The notes: generated from the letters alone by a model not told the origin. Positions 33,152 through 43,061 are shown, counted from the stretch's first letter. The stretch: 64,000 bases of DNA from Lachnospiraceae bacterium G11 (GCA_900103495.1 FMWZ01000017.1:1-64000); one strand, 5' to 3'. Made by a program: numbers and translations.

Positions 33152-34271
33152 TGCAGAAGTGGTTGTAATCGGTGGAGGAATAATCGGAAACTCTGCTGCA
33201 TATTATTTGGCCAAGAGAGGCTTAAGTGTAATTGTTCTTGAGGGAAGTGATTTCATAGGAAACGGAGGTTCCAGCCGAAATGGTGGTGGTGTAAGACAGT
33301 CAGGACGTGATGTAAGAGAACTGCCCCTTGTGATGTATGGAATCAAAAATCTGTGGCCTACGCTTTCGGAGGAACTGGAAACAGACTGTGAATATCATCA
33401 GGATGGTAACCTTCGTCTTGGCAAAAATGAAAAGCATAAGGAGATTCTTACAAAGCTTGCCACCAACGCCCAAAGCTGTGGGCTGGATGTAAGAATGATT
33501 GATGCAGCTGAGGTAAAAAGCATAAATCCCTACTTATCGGATGAAGTGACATGTGCAAGCTGGTGTCCTACAGACGGACATGCCAACCCTTTAACGACAA
33601 CTCTTGGCTTCTACAAGATGGCAAGAAGACTTGGAGTCAGATTTATATCCGGGGAGCGTGTCGCGGAACTGAGAATGGTTAAGGGAAGAGTAAGAAAGGT
33701 TATCTGTGAATCGGGAGATGTTTTCGAGGGAGAAAACGTTCTGGTGGCAGCAGGATATGACAGCAGAGCAATTCTTGGGACAGTGGGAGTTGATATTCCC
33801 ATGACAAGGTCTCTCCTTGAGTGCCTTGTTACTGAGGCTGAGCCTCATATGTTTGACCAAATGCTTGGAACAGCCGAAGCAGATTTCTACGGACATCAGA
33901 CCAAACACGGTTCCTTCGTATTTGGTGGATCATCAGGTTTTGAAGGCAGCAATAAAGATAATGGCACACCTGTTTCAAACGCCAAGACGGCGCCTTGTAT
34001 ATGCAGAGGAATCATGAAGTATTTCCCTGATTTGGCCAACGCCAAAATTGTCAGAACCTGGGCCGGATGGAGTGATAAATGTGCCGACGGTGTAGCTGTG
34101 GTCGGAGCTATTGATGAGGTGCCGGGGCTTTTTACATCATGTGCAATGTCCGGACATGGATTTGGTATCGGACCGGCGGCAGGTCATCAGCTGGCACAGC
34201 TTATTGCCACGGGAACCACTGACGTGGATTTAAGCACCTTAAGATATGACAGATTTAAAGCAAAAATATAA
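33141..34271 (+). CDS. DAO-type FAD oxidoreductase, catalytic subunit
   Basis: A 376-residue D-amino acid/sarcosine/glycine oxidase-family flavoprotein. The FAD-binding start VVIGGGIIGNSAAYYLAKRG is followed by GGSSRNGGGVRQSG, and the C-terminus has MSGHGFGIGPAAGHQLAQLI. In HcnC, OoxB and proline/hydroxyproline dehydrogenase complexes this subunit oxidises the amine. ATG 33141 with AAGGAGG upstream is the start. The substrate is unknown; the two ornithine-cyclodeaminase-like genes suggest an imino acid or opine-type compound. Confidence 0.9.
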   Translation: MKSNAEVVVIGGGIIGNSAAYYLAKRGLSVIVLEGSDFIGNGGSSRNGGGVRQSGRDVRELPLVMYGIKNLWPTLSEELETDCEYHQDGNLRLGKNEKHKEILTKLATNAQSCGLDVRMIDAAEVKSINPYLSDEVTCASWCPTDGHANPLTTTLGFYKMARRLGVRFISGERVAELRMVKGRVRKVICESGDVFEGENVLVAAGYDSRAILGTVGVDIPMTRSLLECLVTEAEPHMFDQMLGTAEADFYGHQTKHGSFVFGGSSGFEGSNKDNGTPVSNAKTAPCICRGIMKYFPDLANAKIVRTWAGWSDKCADGVAVVGAIDEVPGLFTSCAMSGHGFGIGPAAGHQLAQLIATGTTDVDLSTLRYDRFKAKI

Positions 34272-34291
34272 GACTTAAAGGAGGGACATGT

Positions 34292-35452
34292 ATGAACAAT
34301 TATGAGTACTGTGTTCCCACAGATATTCGATTCGGAGAGGGACAGATAGAGTGTCTTAGGAAGGAAATAGGGAAATATGGAAGAAGAGTTCTTCTGGTAT
34401 ATGGTGGAGGAAGCATTATGCGTACCGGTTTGTACGATAAGGTGTATGAGGTATTGGAGGATTATGACATCTTCGAACTTCCCGGCATAGAGCCAAACCC
34501 CAAACTTTCTTCGGTAAAGAAGGGGGCGGATTTTTGCAAGGCTAATAAGATAGATGTTGTGCTGGCAGTAGGGGGAGGAAGTGTTATTGATGCTTCAAAG
34601 CACATAGCCTGCGCGACCTTCTATGACGGAGATCCTTGGGATTTGGTGTTAAACAAGAAGCTGGTAACAAAGGCTCTGCCCATTTTTGTTGTACTGACAA
34701 TAAGTGCCACGGGGTCAGAAATGAATCCGGGGGCAGTAATCAGTAATGAAGCTACGAAGGAAAAACTGGAGATAAACCACCCGTTGCTTTATCCAACTTT
34801 ATCGGTATGCGACCCCACATATATGTATACCCTGCCTACAAAGCAAACGGCAGCAGGCACGGCTGACATATTCTCTCATATATTGGAGCAATATTTCCAG
34901 CCCAATGATGGGGCATATATTACTGACAGACTGAGTGAGGCCGCTTTGAAGACATGTATTAAGTATGGCCCCATTGCCATAGCCAATCCGGATGATTACG
35001 AGGCCAGGTCCAATTTGATGTGGACCGGATCAATTGCTCTTAACCATCTGTTTACTTTCGGAAAAGGAGGCGCATGGTCTGTTCATCCCATAGAGCATGA
35101 ACTGTCGGCATTTTATGACCTGACTCACGGGGTGGGACTTGCCATATTGACTCCGGCATGGATGAGATATGTGCTTTGCGATGTCACGGTTAAGAGATTT
35201 GCCATGTATGCAAGAAACGTTTGGGATGTGGAGGAGGCGGACGACTATTATGCAGCCGTGGCCGGAATCGATCTTACTGAGCGCTTCTTCAAAGACATGG
35301 GCCTGCCCGGAACCCTTTCTGAGGTTGGAATTAACGATTCACAGTTTGTTGAGATGGCATCTGAAGCCGTCAGAACCAGCGGATTATCAACCCGCGCATA
35401 CGTAAAACTGTATGCTTCCGATGTGGAGCAAATTTACAGGGACTGTTTGTAG
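34292..35452 (+). CDS. Iron-containing alcohol dehydrogenase
   Basis: A 386-residue group III alcohol dehydrogenase, similar to butanol dehydrogenases. NAD(P) motif AVGGGSVIDASKHIA near residue 93, and the metal ligands in AGTADIFSHILEQYF (Asp and His) and HPIEHELSAFYDLTHGVGLA (two His). It reduces or oxidises a short aldehyde/alcohol. As last gene of the amine operon it may remove an aldehyde released by the dehydrogenase. Confidence 0.92.
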   Translation: MNNYEYCVPTDIRFGEGQIECLRKEIGKYGRRVLLVYGGGSIMRTGLYDKVYEVLEDYDIFELPGIEPNPKLSSVKKGADFCKANKIDVVLAVGGGSVIDASKHIACATFYDGDPWDLVLNKKLVTKALPIFVVLTISATGSEMNPGAVISNEATKEKLEINHPLLYPTLSVCDPTYMYTLPTKQTAAGTADIFSHILEQYFQPNDGAYITDRLSEAALKTCIKYGPIAIANPDDYEARSNLMWTGSIALNHLFTFGKGGAWSVHPIEHELSAFYDLTHGVGLAILTPAWMRYVLCDVTVKRFAMYARNVWDVEEADDYYAAVAGIDLTERFFKDMGLPGTLSEVGINDSQFVEMASEAVRTSGLSTRAYVKLYASDVEQIYRDCL

Positions 35453-35480
35453 ATAAATATGTAAAGTGTTAAATATAATA

Positions 35481-35509
35481 TTGACATACCACGACAGGCG
35501 TAGTACGAT
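35481..35509 (+). promoter_or_regulatory. Predicted promoter of the membrane hydrolase gene
   Basis: TTGACA (35481-35486), 17 bp, TACGAT (35504-35509). Confidence 0.6.
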
Positions 35510-35543
35510 AGACGAAGTAAATCATTTTGGGGAGAAATGTACT

Positions 35544-37736
35544 ATGCGTAGAGTAATTAATGCTATAAAGAAACCTTTCGCTTTTATTAAGGCTAAGACT
35601 GCGCTTCAGCGTGGGTTTTTGAGGGTCGGGCGTCCCGGAGGAATCATTGCCCTGACCCTTTTATGTGCCCAGTTTTTTACCTGGCTTATTGATGATGGTT
35701 TAATGAACAAGCTTCCTATAGTTGTGGCTTTTCTTGTTACGGTAATTCTTGCTATTCTTGCTTCGGAACTTTTAGGCCTTGCCATCAAACTTATCTTTGG
35801 AGGCAGGAGAAGAAGCGAAGCCTATTTCATCATGGCTTTTGCCGGAGTATTCGCAAACAATTCAATCGCAAATCAGGGAAATGCCATGCCGGGAGCTTTC
35901 TTAATGAGCCTGGCACTTACACTTGCAGTGGATATTCTTGGACGATGCATCTGGGGACTTATCAAAACTCACAGATTCGTGCAGATTTTTGGATATGTGG
36001 CAGGTGTGATTTCCATTGCCTATCTTATTTTCTATGGTGTTTTCTTCCATACGGATTCCTGGGGAGACAGTCGTGTAGATTTCTACAATGGAATTAAGAA
36101 TTCGACTCCCACGGTAAGCCTGACCGAGAAAGCAACAGGATTTGACGATTATTTAAAAGACGGCACTTATCAGGTGGGCACTCTTTCATACGGTCCGGGG
36201 GAAGATGTTGATATAGTGACGGAATCCCTTGATTATTCCGACTTTGATTTATTGGAGAATCCGGACCTGATGGGTAAGATAACTATTGCCCTCAGCGATT
36301 ACGATTTTGCCAAAACACCTGTTAAAGGCCAGATCTGGTATCCTGAAGGTTTATCAGACTGTCCCACACTTTTCTTCGTTCACGGTAACCATGATTCGGG
36401 AACCCCTTCCTATCTTGGCTACGATTACCTTGGAAAGTACCTGGCCTCCAACGGATATGTGGTGGTTTCCGTTGACGAGAATATAATAAATGAACTGGGA
36501 GTCGGCAACGATATACGTGCCATTCTTCTTCTTGATAACATGAAAGCCCTTCTTTCCGAGAATAAGAAGGCGGGAAGCCCTCTTAAGGGCCTTATGGATG
36601 AAAATAGAATCGCCATCGGCGGGCACTCCAGAGGTGGCGAGATGGCTGCAACAGCTTATCTTTTTAACGACCTGGATGTTTATCCCGAGGATGGCAATGT
36701 GAAGTTTGATTATCACTTTGACATTACATCCATAGTTGCTATTGCCCCTTGTGTGGACCAGTATAGACCTGCGAGCTATTCCGTAAGAATCAGTGATGTA
36801 AACTATCTTCTGATCCACGGTTCCAACGACCAGGACGTTTCTTTGATGATGGGCGAGAAGCAATACAATAATGTGACTTTCACAAAGGATTCCGACGAGC
36901 ACTTCCTTAAATCGGAGGTTTATATCCTTGGAGCTAACCACGGCCAGTTTAACAGTCTTTGGGGGCGCTATGACATGATGGGAGCCACCAATGGATACCT
37001 TAACACCAATCATTTTCTGGATGAGGCAGAGCAGAAGCTTATTGCCAAAGCGTATATCCGCTCATTCCTTGACACAACCTTATGTGAAGATTCTAAATTT
37101 GCTTCCCTGCTTAAGGAGGTTGATGGCTATGAGGATTATCTTCCCGATACAGTCTATGTGACAGGATATGAGGATTCGAATTTTGAGAGTATCTGTTCCT
37201 TTGACGGAAGTACAAACATAAAGGATTTTGAAAGCGGAGCAAGCGTAAATGTGACAGATTCTGACACCTGGACCATAAAGCCATATTTCAGAGGCAGCGG
37301 TGCAGAGAGTGAAGATTATATTATGTCGGTAAAATGGTCTGAGGAATCTCATCCCCAGGTCGAAGTTACCTTCCCTGCAATTGATATCACCAATGGAGGC
37401 CTTAGCTTCAGCATTGCCGATATGAGAGAAGACACAGCCGAGAAGGCAGAGGCATTTGGCTACACTGTTTCCGTTACAGATGCGAAGGGCAACACAGCAA
37501 CGGTTCAAAACCCAGAGCTCATTTATCCTTCCCTTGCTGTACAGCTTTACAAGCAGGATGTGCTCTCAGGTTCCTACGAATATAAGCACCAGCTTCAAAG
37601 AGTGAACCTGACACCCGAGACATTCCTGACAAGTTCTCAAAAGCTTGACTACAAAGCAATCACTACCCTTAGGATTACTCCTATGGGAACCGAAGCTGGC
37701 GAGATTATCTTAAATCAAATCGGCTACTACAAGTAG
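35544..37736 (+). CDS. Membrane-anchored alpha/beta hydrolase
   Basis: A 730-residue protein. The first ~190 residues hold about five hydrophobic helices; then comes an extracellular-looking alpha/beta hydrolase with the oxyanion strand FFVHGNHDSG, nucleophile elbow GHSRGGEMAA, and a likely catalytic His in LGANHGQFN. The fold section resembles the chlorophyllase/PET-hydrolase group. The last ~170 residues look like a beta-sandwich. ATG 35544 has GGGGAG about 10 bases upstream; an upstream in-frame ATG would start within the promoter. Substrate unknown, perhaps an ester at the cell surface. A triple REP-like repeat starts right after the stop codon. Confidence 0.83.
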   Translation: MRRVINAIKKPFAFIKAKTALQRGFLRVGRPGGIIALTLLCAQFFTWLIDDGLMNKLPIVVAFLVTVILAILASELLGLAIKLIFGGRRRSEAYFIMAFAGVFANNSIANQGNAMPGAFLMSLALTLAVDILGRCIWGLIKTHRFVQIFGYVAGVISIAYLIFYGVFFHTDSWGDSRVDFYNGIKNSTPTVSLTEKATGFDDYLKDGTYQVGTLSYGPGEDVDIVTESLDYSDFDLLENPDLMGKITIALSDYDFAKTPVKGQIWYPEGLSDCPTLFFVHGNHDSGTPSYLGYDYLGKYLASNGYVVVSVDENIINELGVGNDIRAILLLDNMKALLSENKKAGSPLKGLMDENRIAIGGHSRGGEMAATAYLFNDLDVYPEDGNVKFDYHFDITSIVAIAPCVDQYRPASYSVRISDVNYLLIHGSNDQDVSLMMGEKQYNNVTFTKDSDEHFLKSEVYILGANHGQFNSLWGRYDMMGATNGYLNTNHFLDEAEQKLIAKAYIRSFLDTTLCEDSKFASLLKEVDGYEDYLPDTVYVTGYEDSNFESICSFDGSTNIKDFESGASVNVTDSDTWTIKPYFRGSGAESEDYIMSVKWSEESHPQVEVTFPAIDITNGGLSFSIADMREDTAEKAEAFGYTVSVTDAKGNTATVQNPELIYPSLAVQLYKQDVLSGSYEYKHQLQRVNLTPETFLTSSQKLDYKAITTLRITPMGTEAGEIILNQIGYYK

Positions 37737-37829
37737 GTGCAAAATGGGGACAGGCCCAAATTGCACGGTGCAACTTGGGCCTGTCCCCAACCTGCACCGT
37801 GCAACTTGGGGCCTGTCCCCAATCTGCAC
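37737..37829. repeat. Three tandem REP-like palindromic repeats
   Basis: Copies at 37737-37766 (GGGGACAGG orientation), 37767-37798 and 37799-37829 (opposite orientation), each starting GTGCAA and ending TGCAC, with no gap. They begin at the base after the stop codon of the hydrolase gene. Mixed orientation in a tandem cluster is typical of BIME-like arrays. Confidence 0.8.
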
Positions 37830-37850
37830 ATTTTGCGGTATACTAGGAAT

Positions 37851-38717
37851 ATGAAGCTGCTGAATGACTACTTAAGGGAAAAATTCGGGTGTAAAGTATA
37901 TAAGCTGGCGCTAAATGGGGGCTTTACCTGCCCTAACAGAGATGGGACCCTTGATATGAGGGGTTGCATCTTTTGTTCTGCTGGGGGAAGCGGAGAGTTT
38001 GCGGAAAGCCCAAATTTGAGCATCACCGAGCAGATTGAAGAGGGCAAGAAACGCGTCGAAAAGAAGATTAAAGATGGCAAATATATCGCCTACTTCCAGG
38101 CCTATACCAACACTTATGGGCCTGTGGAGAAGCTTAGGAAACTTTTCAAAGAGGCAATTAATCATCCGGACATCGTGGTTTTGTCCATCGGAACCAGGCC
38201 GGATTGCCTGCCTGAAGACGTTCTTAATCTTCTCGGAGAACTGAACCAAATAAAGCCCGTTTGGGTTGAGCTGGGCTTACAGACCATTCATAAGAAATCC
38301 GCCGATTACATACGTAGAGGCTACGAGCTTCCGGTGTATGACAGAGCGGTAAAAGAACTTCGAAAGAGAAATATCGAGGTCATTACCCACGTCATTATCG
38401 GCCTTCCGGGCGAAACAACGAAGGACATGGAAGACACCGTCCGGTACGTTTGCAGCTCAGGGGCCACGGGAATCAAGCTTCAGCTCCTTCACATTCTTAG
38501 GAACACAGATCTTGCCACAGAATATGAATCAGGCAAAATCTCAGTCCTCTCAGAAGACGAATACATTGAGATTCTTAAGCGTCTTACAGACATTATCCCG
38601 GACAATGTAATTATTCACCGCCTTACAGGGGATGGTGACAAAAAGATACTTATCGCTCCCATGTGGAGCGCCAATAAAAGGCATGTAATAAATCGAATAA
38701 ACAAAGAGATTAAGTAA
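37851..38717 (+). CDS. TIGR01212/YhcC-like radical SAM protein
   Basis: A 288-residue radical SAM protein. CPNRDGTLDMRGCIFC holds the three cluster Cys in the long-spaced form of the YhcC family. FQAYTNTYGPVEKL, IGTRPDC and ELGLQTIHKKSADYIRRG are strong family marks. Its reaction is not known; some members are linked to tRNA or signalling. ATG 37851 is chosen because earlier in-frame ATGs lie in the REP cluster. The ribosome binding site is poor, and a TATACT six bases upstream could make a leaderless transcript. Confidence 0.88.
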   Translation: MKLLNDYLREKFGCKVYKLALNGGFTCPNRDGTLDMRGCIFCSAGGSGEFAESPNLSITEQIEEGKKRVEKKIKDGKYIAYFQAYTNTYGPVEKLRKLFKEAINHPDIVVLSIGTRPDCLPEDVLNLLGELNQIKPVWVELGLQTIHKKSADYIRRGYELPVYDRAVKELRKRNIEVITHVIIGLPGETTKDMEDTVRYVCSSGATGIKLQLLHILRNTDLATEYESGKISVLSEDEYIEILKRLTDIIPDNVIIHRLTGDGDKKILIAPMWSANKRHVINRINKEIK

Positions 38718-39761
38718 ATGAGGGGATTTTTTCAGCTCCTTGCGGCTTCCGACGTCCATGGAAACCGTGAGAGAATGGACAGGATAATTAAATATCTGAA
38801 CGAAGAGAGTGTAGATGCGGGGGTTTTTCTTGGGGACGTGACAGAGTATAAGTCCTTCTATGAGGCGGACAAGGCTTTCTATCCCGCAAGCCTCAAAGCC
38901 GCAAAGAAGCCTTTCTTAACAACCATCGGAAATCATGACACGGGGAACAATGATGAGATAGGGTCGTCTTTTTCCAATACGAAAGAACTATATGAGGCAT
39001 GGATTGCACCAAGCATTAAATTTGCGGGCCCCGGAACCACCCATAATGGCGAGGATTGCTATTACTATACGGATTTCCCGAAGCAGGGCGTCAGGATTAT
39101 CGTTTTAAATCAGTACGACCACAACGACAGAAAGGCCGATGCCACTCACTACCTTCACAGAAGAAACCATGAAATGTATTCCCAGAGGCAGATTGATTTC
39201 TACATAAACGCCCTGGAAACTCTGCCTGAAGGCTACGGTGTCATCACCTGCCTTCACAACTCTCCGGGAACCATGATTCCTTTTAACATGGGCTACAGCT
39301 CCGAGCACACCTATGGCTTCATGCTGCCAAGTTACATATCGGAAAGCATAATTCCGTTTATCACCGATGGCTTCATTAATGGAACCAAAGCAGGCAAAAA
39401 CTTCGAAATCCCAACTCTCGGAAGCCGGGGACAACTTACCGCAGACTTTGATTTCACAAGAAGAGGAGTGGGCGAGTTCATCTGCTATCTGGGAGGTCAT
39501 TACCACAACAGCATGCTTTCCCGCGTTAAGGATTACCCAAATCAACTGATGTATAACGTGGATTCTGCCGGCTGCGATGCCACCACTCTTCAGTACTCTC
39601 ACTTCCAGCGAGATGAATCCGAAGAGCATATGGACAGCTTCGCCCACATCACAATCGACCGTGCCCGAAAGATGGTTAGTATCAAGAAGATTGGCACAAC
39701 TTTGGACGAGTACGGCGCGGTAAGACTGGAAACAAAGTTCCTATACCAGAGGTGCAGGTAG
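38718..39761 (+). CDS. Calcineurin-like metallophosphoesterase
   Basis: A 347-residue phosphoesterase with the metal motifs in order: ASDVHGN (DxH), FLGDV (GD), TIGNHD (GNHD), and GGHYH near the C-terminus. Its ATG directly follows the stop codon of the radical SAM gene, so both are co-translated. Substrate unknown. A terminator follows at 39771. Confidence 0.9.
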   Translation: MRGFFQLLAASDVHGNRERMDRIIKYLNEESVDAGVFLGDVTEYKSFYEADKAFYPASLKAAKKPFLTTIGNHDTGNNDEIGSSFSNTKELYEAWIAPSIKFAGPGTTHNGEDCYYYTDFPKQGVRIIVLNQYDHNDRKADATHYLHRRNHEMYSQRQIDFYINALETLPEGYGVITCLHNSPGTMIPFNMGYSSEHTYGFMLPSYISESIIPFITDGFINGTKAGKNFEIPTLGSRGQLTADFDFTRRGVGEFICYLGGHYHNSMLSRVKDYPNQLMYNVDSAGCDATTLQYSHFQRDESEEHMDSFAHITIDRARKMVSIKKIGTTLDEYGAVRLETKFLYQRCR

Positions 39762-39770
39762 GTGCAGGTT

Positions 39771-39800
39771 GGCTTTGTCATTTTATTGACAAAGCCTTTT
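39771..39800 (+). terminator. Intrinsic terminator after the phosphoesterase gene
   Basis: GGCTTTGTCA and TGACAAAGCC pair with a six-base loop, then five T. Just before it lies GGTGCAGGTTGG, a half copy of the REP-like repeat. Confidence 0.85.
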
Positions 39801-39868
39801 TCCATTGCTACTATTATAAAGATATATGTTTAAAAATAGGGGCACTATACCCCGGAAAGGAGAGGCAT

Positions 39869-40414
39869 ATGAGAATAGGTATGGGCTATGACGTCCACAA
39901 GCTGGTTGAAGGCAGAGACCTGATTGTCGGCGGCGTTAAGATTCCCTACGAGAAGGGCCTTCTTGGTCACTCGGACGCAGATGTGCTTCTCCACGCCATT
40001 TCTGACGCGCTCCTCGGAGCTGCGGCACTTGGAGATATCGGGAAACATTTTCCCGACACGGATCCCAAATACAAGGGGATTTCCTCCATTGTTTTGTTGG
40101 AAAAGGTTGGAGAGCTTCTCTCCGACAGCTGTTACCTTATAGAGAATATTGATGCCACCATAATCGCTCAGGCACCTAAGATGCGACCTTACATAGATAC
40201 CATGAGAGAGAACATTGCAAAGGCTCTAGGGATTGATGTCAGCCAGGTCAACGTTAAGGCGACCACTGAGGAAGGCTTGGGTTTTACCGGCGAAGGATTG
40301 GGCATTTCCGCTAATGCAGTCTGTATGTTGAACAGTCCGATGGGGCTGTACGACACTGATGTTACAAGCTTCAGGTCCTGCGCAGGCTGTCCGGGCTGTT
40401 CTAAAACAAATTAA
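39869..40414 (+). CDS. ispF: 2-C-methyl-D-erythritol 2,4-cyclodiphosphate synthase
   Basis: A 181-residue MEP-pathway enzyme that cyclises CDP-methylerythritol phosphate on the way to isoprenoids. The metal motif [26 protein letters not shown] and the C-terminal [19 protein letters not shown] are all present. Start ATG 39869 with AAAGGAG upstream. The protein has about 20 extra residues after the normal end, including a C-x2-C-x2-C cluster (CAGCPGC), not usual for IspF. It lies just before cysS. Confidence 0.95.
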   Translation: MRIGMGYDVHKLVEGRDLIVGGVKIPYEKGLLGHSDADVLLHAISDALLGAAALGDIGKHFPDTDPKYKGISSIVLLEKVGELLSDSCYLIENIDATIIAQAPKMRPYIDTMRENIAKALGIDVSQVNVKATTEEGLGFTGEGLGISANAVCMLNSPMGLYDTDVTSFRSCAGCPGCSKTN

Positions 40415-40462
40415 CATTTAGACAGACTCAAAAATATAAGAATAAACAGTAGGAGAAACAAA

Positions 40463-41881
40463 TTGAAAATATATAATTCACTTACACAAAGAGTTGAGGA
40501 GTTTGTTCCCAACGAACCCGGGAAGGTTTCCATGTACACCTGCGGACCTACCGTATATCACTTTGCACATATAGGAAACTTAAGAACCTACATCATGGAG
40601 GATGTGCTGGAGAAGACCTTAAGATACGCTGATTACGACGTTAAGCGTGTCATGAACATCACCGATGTGGGACACCTTTCAAGCGACGCCGACACCGGAG
40701 AAGACAAGATGATCAAGGGCGCCAAGAGAGAACACAAGACGGTAATGGAGATTGCCAAGTTCTACACCGACGCATTTTTCTCAGATATGGAGAAGCTTAA
40801 CATCAAGATGCCTGACGTGGTAGAGCCTGCCACCAACTGCATCGATGAGTTTATCAAGATGATTTCTGCCCTTTTGGAAAAAGGCTTTGCATACAAAGCC
40901 GGCGAAAACATCTACTTTGACACCTCAAAGTTAAAGTCCTACTACGTTTTCGGTAACCAGAGCGAGGAAGAGCTCATGGTTGGCGTAAGAGACGACGTTA
41001 CAGAGGATACCAACAAGAAGAATAAGAACGACTTCGTTCTCTGGTTCACCAAATCAAAGTTCGAAGATCAGGCCTTAAAGTGGGACAGCCCCTGGGGCGT
41101 AGGTTACCCCGGATGGCACATTGAGTGCTCCTGCATAAGCATGAAGCATCTGGGAGAGAAGATGGACATCCACTGCGGTGGCGTTGACAACATGTTCCCT
41201 CACCACACCAACGAGATTGCCCAGAGTGAGTCATTCCTTGGACATAAGTGGTGTAATTACTGGTTCCACGTACATCACCTTAACGACCAGACAGGTAAGA
41301 TGAGTAAGTCAAAGGGTGAGTTCCTTACAGTTTCCCTTCTTGAGAAGAAGGGCTACAATCCCGTGGCTTACAGACTTTTCTGCCTCCAGTCCCATTACAG
41401 AAAACCTCTTATGTTCTCATTTGAGGCACTGGATCAGGCTGAGGGCACATACAAGAAGCTCATTAACAGAATTGCCTCGGTAAAATCAGAGGGTTCTACT
41501 GATGAAGCTGCCCTTAAGGAATGGAAGGACAAGTTCGTTGAAGCTGTGGGCAACGACATCAACACTTCCATGGGTATTACACTTCTTTACGACGTATTAA
41601 AGAGCGACTTAAACGGTGCCACAAAGAGAGCAATCATCGCCGATTACGACAAGGTTTTGAGCCTTGATCTTATTAAGGCGGCTGATGCTTTAACTCCTGC
41701 AGATGAGCATGCAAACGATGACCCTGAACTTGTAGCTTTTGTTGAGGGCAAGATTGCAGAGCGTAAGGCAGCCAAGAAGGAGAAGAACTTCGAGCTTGCG
41801 GATGCCATCAGAGCAGAACTTTTGGAGAAGGGCATCGTTATTGAGGATACCAGAGAGGGCGTTAAATGGAAGAAAGCTTAG
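40463..41881 (+). CDS. cysS: Cysteinyl-tRNA synthetase
   Basis: A 472-residue class I synthetase charging tRNA-Cys. The zinc Cys and HIGH-type site are in YTCGPTVYHFAHIGNLRT, the second zinc residues in WHIECSCIS, and KMSKSKG is intact. It starts at TTG with AGGAG seven bases before. It heads the conserved cysS-mrnC-rlmB-sigH order. No T-box is present in the 48-bp gap upstream. Confidence 0.97.
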   Translation: MKIYNSLTQRVEEFVPNEPGKVSMYTCGPTVYHFAHIGNLRTYIMEDVLEKTLRYADYDVKRVMNITDVGHLSSDADTGEDKMIKGAKREHKTVMEIAKFYTDAFFSDMEKLNIKMPDVVEPATNCIDEFIKMISALLEKGFAYKAGENIYFDTSKLKSYYVFGNQSEEELMVGVRDDVTEDTNKKNKNDFVLWFTKSKFEDQALKWDSPWGVGYPGWHIECSCISMKHLGEKMDIHCGGVDNMFPHHTNEIAQSESFLGHKWCNYWFHVHHLNDQTGKMSKSKGEFLTVSLLEKKGYNPVAYRLFCLQSHYRKPLMFSFEALDQAEGTYKKLINRIASVKSEGSTDEAALKEWKDKFVEAVGNDINTSMGITLLYDVLKSDLNGATKRAIIADYDKVLSLDLIKAADALTPADEHANDDPELVAFVEGKIAERKAAKKEKNFELADAIRAELLEKGIVIEDTREGVKWKKA

Positions 41882-42309
41882 CATCTGTCATAAGAAGCAG
41901 GTTTAATCTTACCGAGACTGACGTAAGAACATATTCCCCATTGGCTCTGGCTTACATAGGAGATGCCATTTACGACGTGGTTATTCGTACCATTGTTGTG
42001 GAAAAAGGCAACAAATCCTCAGGAGACCTTCATAAGACAGCTATTAAGTATGTTAATGCAGGCACTCAGGCAGCCATGGCGGAGGCTTTATCGGATATTC
42101 TTACTGAGGATGAGATGGCGGTCTATAAGAGAGGCAGAAATGCCAAATCCCAGTCCACCGCCAAGAACGCATCCGTTGGGGATTATCGTAAGGCAACAGG
42201 CTTTGAAGCATTGATGGGCTACCTTTATCTTACGGATAAGTTCGACAGACTCTTTGAACTTGTGGAGAAGGGCTTGGAACTTACGGACAACGCTTTTTAC
42301 AAGAGGTAA
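41866..42309 (+). CDS. mrnC: Mini-ribonuclease III
   Basis: A 147-residue RNase III-type protein without a dsRNA-binding domain, which matures the ends of 23S rRNA precursor. SPLALAYIGDAIYDVVIR and ATGFEALMGYLYL are the RNase III catalytic signatures. It overlaps cysS by 16 bases and is followed at once by rlmB. Confidence 0.95.
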   Translation: MEESLASVIRSRFNLTETDVRTYSPLALAYIGDAIYDVVIRTIVVEKGNKSSGDLHKTAIKYVNAGTQAAMAEALSDILTEDEMAVYKRGRNAKSQSTAKNASVGDYRKATGFEALMGYLYLTDKFDRLFELVEKGLELTDNAFYKR

Positions 42310-42311
42310 TA

Positions 42312-43058
42312 ATGAGATATCAGGAATTTACAATAGAGGGACGAAATGCGGTCATAGAGGCATACAGAGCAGGCAAGACCATTGACAGGCTCTTTATCCT
42401 TGACGGCTGCCAGGACGGCCCCATTCAGACCATTAAGAGGGAGGCCAAGAAGGCTGACACCCAGATAAGATTCGTAACCAAGGAGAGGCTGGATCAGCTT
42501 TCTGATACCGGCAAACATCAGGGTGTAATCGCCTATGCCGCAGCCTATGAGTACGCAGAGGTTTCGGATATTCTGGCCCTTGCCAAAGAAAAGGGTGAGG
42601 ATCCCTTCGTTATCATCCTTGATAACATTGAGGACCCCCATAACCTTGGAGCCATTATTCGTACCGCAAATCAGGCGGGAGCCCATGGGGTAATTATCCC
42701 AAAGAACAGGGCAGTAGGCCTTACAGCCACTGTGGCAAGAACCTCGGCGGGAGCTCTTAATTACACACCTGTAGCTAAAGTGACCAACCTGGTCAAAACC
42801 ATGGAAGAGCTGAAGAAACAGGGCCTCTGGTTCGTCTGCGCCGACATGGACGGTGAAGTTATGTACGACCTTAACCTTACAGGTCCCATTGGACTTGTTA
42901 TCGGTAATGAGGGAGAAGGCGTAGGAAGACTTGTTAAGGAGAACTGCGATTTTGTTGCCTCCATTCCCATGAAGGGCGACATTGATTCTCTTAACGCTTC
43001 CGTGGCAGCAGGTATTCTTTCCTACGAGATAGTAAGACAGCGCCTTAAGAAAGGTTAA
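42312..43058 (+). CDS. rlmB: 23S rRNA (guanosine-2'-O-)-methyltransferase RlmB
   Basis: A 248-residue SpoU-family methyltransferase that modifies G2251 of 23S rRNA. The N-terminal substrate-binding domain is followed by the knot signatures NIEDPHNLGAIIRTA, GLVIGNEGEGV and IPMKGDIDSLNASVAAGI. Same position as in Bacillus, between mrnC and sigH; a yacP gene is missing here. Confidence 0.95.
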   Translation: MRYQEFTIEGRNAVIEAYRAGKTIDRLFILDGCQDGPIQTIKREAKKADTQIRFVTKERLDQLSDTGKHQGVIAYAAAYEYAEVSDILALAKEKGEDPFVIILDNIEDPHNLGAIIRTANQAGAHGVIIPKNRAVGLTATVARTSAGALNYTPVAKVTNLVKTMEELKKQGLWFVCADMDGEVMYDLNLTGPIGLVIGNEGEGVGRLVKENCDFVASIPMKGDIDSLNASVAAGILSYEIVRQRLKKG

Positions 43059-43061
43059 AGC

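Noticed and set aside
37839-37851. TATACT as promoter for a leaderless radical SAM mRNA
   Set aside because: No acceptable -35 is present at the right distance (it would fall in the REP repeat), so it is mentioned only as a possibility.
40415-40462. T-box leader before cysS
   Set aside because: The gap is only 48 bp and lacks the AGGGTGGNACCGCG-type T-box sequence and terminator.
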